A DNA stretch of 64,000 bases from Actinomycetes bacterium. Lineage in GTDB: Bacteria > Actinomycetota > Acidimicrobiia > Acidimicrobiales > Palsa-688. The notes beneath the pieces were generated by a model, which saw only the letters and a program-made list of their open reading frames with translations, was not told the origin of the DNA and ran no database searches. The position numbers and the translations under genes were made by a program. Numbering within the stretch: the stretch's first letter is position 1; the number at the start of each line of letters is the position of its first letter. The stretch is from the NCBI GenBank assembly GCA_021828475.1, contig JAJZIY010000003.1, forward strand, positions 62,001-126,000. The letters are read 5' to 3'. Below are positions 60,289 through 64,000 of the stretch, one piece after another.

Positions 60289-61319
60289 GCCTTCACCTTC
60301 CTCAACCATTGGTCCACACCCACGGCTGCGAGTACCAGAATGCCCTCCACGACCGGCTGGTAGAGGTCGTTGACATTGGCCAGTGTGAGGCCGGTGGTGA
60401 ACACCACCACTATCAGCGCCCCCCAGAGCGTCCCGATGACACTGCCGCGCCCGCCGAAGAGGCTGGTCCCGCCTATCACCACGGCGGTGATGCTCTGCAG
60501 GTTGGCGTCCACGGCGTTGTTGGGGCTGGCCGCCCCCGTGTAGCCGAGCGAGACCCAGGCAGCCAGGCCGACCACCAGGCCGGCGACGGTGTAGACGCTC
60601 ACCAGCACCATGTTCTTGCGGATGCCTGCCAGGCGGGCCGCCTCCACATCGTCACCCACGGCATACACGTGCCGGCCCCATTCGGTCTGGGTGAGCATGT
60701 ACGCCACTATCAGGTATATGGCCAGGACGACGAGCACCCCGTATATGAGGCTGAACGGCCCGATGCTGACGGTGTAACCGGTCCAGTTGAGGATGCCCGG
60801 CATTTGCGACGCCTGAGTCGTCTGCCCGTTGGAGTAGAGCAGGCCGACCGCGGTGTAGATGCTGAGGGTGCCGAGCGTCGCAATGAAAGGCGGCAGCTTG
60901 AGCCTCGTCACCAGTACCCCGTTGAGCAGACCGGTACCCGCCCCGACAGCGAAACCGGCGAGCAGGGCTATCGGCCCGGGGACACCGTTGTTGGCAGCCA
61001 ACTGGGCCATCAGCAGCTGAGCGAGGATCATCGCCGCTCCGATGGACAGGTCGATGCCGGCGGTGATGATGACCAGCGTCTGGGCCACCCCCAGCGTGGC
61101 GATCACAGCCACCTGCTGCAGCATCAGGGAAATGTCCCGGGCCGCCAGGAAGCGGGTATTGAAGACGTCGAAGACGATCGACGAGGCGATCAGGACCACG
61201 AACGGCCCAATGGCTGGGTGCCCGTGGAGCAGGCGCTGCGCCTTGTCGAGAGGCGTCGCTCTGGGAAGGAGAGCCTCGATATCGGCTTGGGGGGACAGTG
61301 GTGCAATGGTTCCGGCCAC
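60285..61319 (-). CDS. sugar ABC transporter permease, RbsC/FrcC family
   Basis: 344 residues from GTG 61319, chosen because AGGA lies eight bases before it (TTG 61325 has no usable site). It has 8-10 membrane helices with the family pattern: VAVIATLGVAQTLVIITAGI then DLSIGA, KLPPFIATLGTLSIYTAVGL, GRHVYAVGDDVEAARLAGI (the ATPase-docking loop), and AVVIGGTSLFGGRGSVIGTL. It imports a monosaccharide such as fructose or ribose. It is coupled to the ATPase by ATGA and separated from the binding-protein gene by 216 bp containing a large hairpin. Confidence 0.93.
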   Translation of the reverse strand: MAGTIAPLSPQADIEALLPRATPLDKAQRLLHGHPAIGPFVVLIASSIVFDVFNTRFLAARDISLMLQQVAVIATLGVAQTLVIITAGIDLSIGAAMILAQLLMAQLAANNGVPGPIALLAGFAVGAGTGLLNGVLVTRLKLPPFIATLGTLSIYTAVGLLYSNGQTTQASQMPGILNWTGYTVSIGPFSLIYGVLVVLAIYLIVAYMLTQTEWGRHVYAVGDDVEAARLAGIRKNMVLVSVYTVAGLVVGLAAWVSLGYTGAASPNNAVDANLQSITAVVIGGTSLFGGRGSVIGTLWGALIVVVFTTGLTLANVNDLYQPVVEGILVLAAVGVDQWLRKVKA

Positions 61320-61462
61320 AGTCAAGTCCTAACTCGCGCTTTCGGTGGCTTGCGCCGCCCGGTTTGTGGGTACTGCCGAGCTCTCCTCGTCCTGGGTGCG
61401 CTCTTCGACAAATGGAGCCCCGCTGGCAGGCACCCGCGGCCCCATCGAGCGGAGCATAGACC

Positions 61463-61508
61463 CGTCGCCGAGCCGCTGGGCGGAAAACTCCCTGGCGGCT
61501 CGGCGACG
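61463..61508 (-). other. 14-bp intercistronic hairpin between binding protein and permease genes
   Basis: A perfect 14-bp stem (CGTCGCCGAGCCGC at 61463-61476 paired with 61495-61508) with an 18-nt loop, 27 bases after the binding-protein stop. It may protect the upstream message or partly terminate transcription, giving more binding protein than permease. Confidence 0.6.
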
Positions 61509-61535
61509 CGGAACAGGCTGTTGTCGGCGGAGTGG

Positions 61536-62660
61536 CTAGCCCCAGCAGAGGTGCTTGGCCGTGGCGACGTTGACGCTGGGCACGCCCGGCATCGGGTCGT
61601 TGGTGTACAGCTTGGTGCCAGTGTTGAAGAAGCCGAGGCCAGGCGTGGCCTTGGGCTTGACGTGGTTGACGGCCAGGTTGTAGATCGCGTCGATGCCGTC
61701 CGAGGCCATCTTGCCCGGGAACTGGCCAGCAGTCGCAGCAATGGCGCCGCTGGCCACATAGGGCAGGTTGGTGCAGCCACCGTCGATGGCCACCACGATG
61801 GCCTTGCTGCCAGCGGCCTTCAGCGCCTCGGTGGCACCCTCGGCTGCGGGCTCGTTGATGGCGTACACCAGGTTGATGTTGGGATCTTTCTGGAGGCACG
61901 TCTGCATGGCCGACTTGCCCCCCGGGATGGCGCCCAGGGTGGGCAGCTGGCAGGAGATCTTGTAGCTTCCGCCCTTGCCACCCTTGTAGTGGCCGGACAT
62001 GGGCTCCTTGCCGTTTATGTTGGGGTTGCCGACCGGTATCCCCATGCCCTGGAGGAAACCGTGGTCGCGCTCGACGTCGACCGACACGACCTGGTTGTTG
62101 AACAGGTCGAGCAGGGCTATGTCGGCCGGCTTGCCGTTGAGCTTGGCCGCCGCCCAGCGCCCGTCGAGCACACCGGCAGCCAGGTTGTTGGTGGCGAACG
62201 TGAGGTCTACGACGCTCGGCGGGATGGGCGCCGTATCCAGGGCTATCGTGTAGATGCCGTCCTTGCGGGCCTTGAGCAGCGCTGAGTTGACGGCGTTACC
62301 GTTCGGCGTGATGATGATGCCTTGGTCACCGTCGGCTATGGCGTTGTCGATGGCGGTGATCTGCGTGCTTGTGTCCCCGTCGGTCAAGCCGGCCGTCACC
62401 GACAGCTGGATCCCCTTCTTGGCTGCGTCAGCCAGAGCCGCCTTCTTCATCCAGACGAAGTAGGGATTGGAGAAGGTCTTCAGGATCAGAGCAACCTTGA
62501 CCTTGGCGTGAGCCGCCGGCAGTCGTTGGGCTGAGGCGACAGCGCTGGCAGTCGGCACGGCCGCCGCCAGGGTCGTGGCTGCGACCGCCCCTACCAGCAT
62601 GGCGCTACGGCGACCCGGCCGCCCCCGTACTTGGGACGGCTCGGAGTTGAGCATGTTCAT
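61536..62660 (-). CDS. sugar ABC transporter substrate-binding protein, FrcB/RbsB-like
   Basis: 374 residues from ATG 62660. The signal peptide (AMLVGAVAATTLAAAVPTAS) has no lipobox cysteine. The mature protein is a type I periplasmic-binding fold: VKVALILKTFSNPYFVWMKK, QITAIDNAIADGDQGIIITP, TIALDTAPIPPSVVDLTFAT, VYAINEPAAEGATEALKAAG and VVAIDGGCTNLPYV. Two Cys (in SCQLPTLG and AMQTCLQ) may pair. With the FrcA- and FrcC-like genes the likely cargo is fructose, ribose or a related monosaccharide. It is the first gene of the operon, behind a LacI-controlled promoter, and is divergent from LacI-D. Confidence 0.92.
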   Translation of the reverse strand: MNMLNSEPSQVRGRPGRRSAMLVGAVAATTLAAAVPTASAVASAQRLPAAHAKVKVALILKTFSNPYFVWMKKAALADAAKKGIQLSVTAGLTDGDTSTQITAIDNAIADGDQGIIITPNGNAVNSALLKARKDGIYTIALDTAPIPPSVVDLTFATNNLAAGVLDGRWAAAKLNGKPADIALLDLFNNQVVSVDVERDHGFLQGMGIPVGNPNINGKEPMSGHYKGGKGGSYKISCQLPTLGAIPGGKSAMQTCLQKDPNINLVYAINEPAAEGATEALKAAGSKAIVVAIDGGCTNLPYVASGAIAATAGQFPGKMASDGIDAIYNLAVNHVKPKATPGLGFFNTGTKLYTNDPMPGVPSVNVATAKHLCWG

Positions 62661-62710
62661 TAAACCCCTCCCTAGTTCCCGGCAGAGTGGGCCTCCCCTC
62701 CCTGCCGCCG

Positions 62711-62754
62711 AGACAACGTTGTCTGACGGTACTCAACACGCGCTCAGGTGTCAA
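62711..62754 (-). promoter_or_regulatory. promoter and operator of the fructose-type importer operon
   Basis: On the minus strand TTGACA (62754 to 62749), a 17-bp spacer and TACCGT (62731 to 62726) form a near-consensus promoter. The perfect 14-bp palindrome AGACAACGTTGTCT (62711-62724) begins two bases after the -10 and covers the expected transcription start, so a bound LacI-type repressor would block initiation. Confidence 0.75.
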
Positions 62755-62795
62755 GGCAGGGTGGGAGTAAATCGTCTAGTCTGGCCCTCTGCCAC

Positions 62796-62816
62796 AGGAG
62801 GCTAACGTTGTCTGAC
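62796..62816 (+). promoter_or_regulatory. ribosome-binding site and operator half-site at lacI-D start
   Basis: AGGAGG (62796-62801) is spaced six bases from the TTG start of lacI-D. AACGTTGTCTGAC (62804 onward) repeats the right half of the importer operator, running through the start codon. A repressor bound here could autoregulate lacI-D. TAGTCT at 62777-62782 is a possible -10. Confidence 0.55.
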
Positions 62817-63914
62817 TCTCAGGCGCCCGGAGGCGGGCCGACGCGACCAAGGCCGACCATGCGTGACGTAGCCGCGCTGGCCGGTGTAAGTCTCAAGACC
62901 ACTTCGCGGGTGGTCAATGGCGAGACCACGGTGGCCGCCGACCTGGCCGCCCGGGTCCGCCGGGCCGCGACCGTGCTCGACTACCGGCCCAACCTGGCTG
63001 CTCGCAGCCTGCGCCGCACGGACGGGCGGACCCGCACCATCGGGCTGCTGCTGAAGAACGTCGCCAACCCCTTTTCATCCGCCCTGCAGCGGGCGGTGGA
63101 GGACGTCGCAAGCGAGCACGGCGTCGCCGTCTTCGCCGGCAGCGTCGACGAAGACCCCGACAAGGAGCGCAGGCTCGCCCTGGCCTTGGTGGAGCGCCGG
63201 GCTGACGGCCTGATCATCGTCCCCTCGGGGGACGACCAGAGCTACCTGCTCAACGAGCAGCGGGCCGGGCTCAACCTGGTCTTCATGGACCGCCCGCCCC
63301 GGCTGCTCAAGGCGGACGCCGTCATCTCGGACAACCGCTCCGGCGCTGTCGCAGCGGTGAGGCACCTGGCGGCGGGGGGGCACAAGCGGATCGGCTTCCT
63401 GGCTGACCTGCGGGAGATAACCACGGCGAGCGAGCGCTTCGAGGCCTACCGGGCGACCCTCTCCGAGGTGGGGATCGCCTACGACGAGGCCCTCGTCCGC
63501 TTCGACCTGCACGACGCCGGTGCGGCCGAGGAGGCCGCCCGATCGCTCCTGGTGGAAGAGCAGCCCACGGCCCTCTTCGCCACGCAAAACCTGGTCACGA
63601 TGGGTGCGGTACGAGCCCTGCGGGCCCTCGGGGCCAACCACAGCGTGGCGCTGGTGGGCTTCGACGACATGCCACTTGCCGACCTGCTCGACCCCCCTGT
63701 GACCGTCGTGAGCCAGGACCCGGCCACCATGGGGGCGATGGCCTGCCGCATCCTGTTCCAGCGGATGGGCGGGGACACCTCCGCTCCCAGGACACACCTG
63801 CTGCCCACCCACCTGCTCGCCCGGGGCTCGGGCGAGATCCCCCCTGGCAGATGGCCGGCCTCGCCTGCCCGGCCCAGGGCCCGTACCACGGGGCGCGGTA
63901 GTCCCAGGCACTGA
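62808..63914 (+). CDS. LacI-family transcriptional repressor D
   Basis: 368 residues from TTG 62808, fixed by an AGGAGG site six bases upstream; a GTG at 62748 would overlap the divergent promoter. The headpiece is TMRDVAALAGVSLKTTSRVV followed by NGETTVAADL. The sensor domain includes IGLLLKNVANPFSSALQRAV, FAGSVDEDPDKERRLAL, IIVPSGDDQSYL, FMDRPPRLLKADAVISDN, GHKRIGFLADL, TALFATQNLVTMGAVRAL and ALVGFDDMPLADLLDPPVTV. It ends in a basic Pro/Arg tail. Divergent from the FrcB-like gene, it is the likely local repressor of the fructose-type importer. The remaining 86 bases to the window end show no gene. Confidence 0.93.
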   Translation: MSDSQAPGGGPTRPRPTMRDVAALAGVSLKTTSRVVNGETTVAADLAARVRRAATVLDYRPNLAARSLRRTDGRTRTIGLLLKNVANPFSSALQRAVEDVASEHGVAVFAGSVDEDPDKERRLALALVERRADGLIIVPSGDDQSYLLNEQRAGLNLVFMDRPPRLLKADAVISDNRSGAVAAVRHLAAGGHKRIGFLADLREITTASERFEAYRATLSEVGIAYDEALVRFDLHDAGAAEEAARSLLVEEQPTALFATQNLVTMGAVRALRALGANHSVALVGFDDMPLADLLDPPVTVVSQDPATMGAMACRILFQRMGGDTSAPRTHLLPTHLLARGSGEIPPGRWPASPARPRARTTGRGSPRH

Positions 63915-64000
63915 CGAGACCGTGCCCGGGCTCCCGGCGATGTCCGCGGTGGTGCCCTCGGACGGCCTGTCTTGAGCCGTCGTTTGCAAAGTGTTCGCAC

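Noticed and set aside
60309-62285. Plus-strand open frame of about 658 codons opposite the fructose-type ABC genes
   Set aside because: The opposite strand encodes clear permease and binding-protein sequences, and the long frame is an antisense artefact of GC-rich codon positions.
1-64000. tRNA, rRNA, CRISPR array, transposon or prophage
   Set aside because: I saw no clover-leaf signatures, rRNA-like sequence, regularly spaced repeats, transposase, integrase or attachment-site duplications. Very small RNAs could be missed by eye.

Overview
The window is very GC-rich DNA from a high-GC Gram-positive bacterium. An orphan GlnR-type regulator beside two glutamine synthetases, sugar importers without their own ATPase gene, many LacI repressors, frequent GTG/TTG starts and several probably leaderless starts point to the Actinobacteria. 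Thr/Pro-rich wall-spanning proteins and the overall gene style suggest class Acidimicrobiia, but that placement is a guess. I saw no rRNA, tRNA, CRISPR array, transposase, integrase or phage gene.

Layout. 1-6.8 kb (minus strand): an internally duplicated secreted protein cut by the window edge, a polytopic membrane protein, a zinc alcohol dehydrogenase, a DUF6069-like membrane protein and a large secreted beta-helix protein. 7.1-10.9 kb: nitrogen module with an adenylylatable glutamine synthetase, divergent from a second glutamine synthetase followed by a GlnR-like regulator. 10.9-13.8 kb: RidA, an A-type Fe-S carrier, an Mrp/ApbC ATPase and a small unknown. 13.9-18.8 kb: molybdate uptake (ModA and a ModB-ModC fusion), an HTH-TOBE protein and Pgi. 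18.9-22.9 kb: HAD phosphatase, two Thr/Pro-rich membrane-anchored proteins and a patatin-like hydrolase. 23-28 kb: a GAF/PAS/GGDEF/EAL c-di-GMP protein and a zinc-finger protein of the baeRF (archaeo-eukaryotic release-factor-like) type. 28-29 kb: glycerate kinase.

The most distinctive region is 29-52 kb, a carbohydrate-utilisation island. Operon A (30.7-38.9 kb, plus) has a solute-binding protein, two permeases, a GH3 glycosidase and a GH95 fucosidase-type enzyme. Operon B (44.5-39.0 kb, minus) has a solute-binding protein, two permeases and a GH36 alpha-galactosidase. A FucU-type mutarotase, a Zn-alcohol dehydrogenase, an aldo-keto reductase and a fused PfkB kinase-GatZ protein follow, bracketed by two close LacI paralogues. 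I propose that liberated galactose is reduced to galactitol, oxidised to tagatose, phosphorylated, and converted by the GatZ half to fructose 6-phosphate, entering glycolysis beside Pgi. No galactokinase or GatY is present in the window. At least four sugar promoters share one architecture: a -35/-10 pair with 17-18 bp spacing and a CG-centred LacI-type operator directly at the expected transcription start.

52.7-64 kb: an E. coli-type IlvD, a frameshifted lactonase remnant, a two-gene LuxR/NB-ARC plus TPR regulator, a small basic protein, an MFS exporter, and a fructose/ribose-type ABC importer (FrcA-, FrcC- and FrcB-like) divergent from its own LacI repressor, whose operator-like site covers its ribosome-binding site and start.
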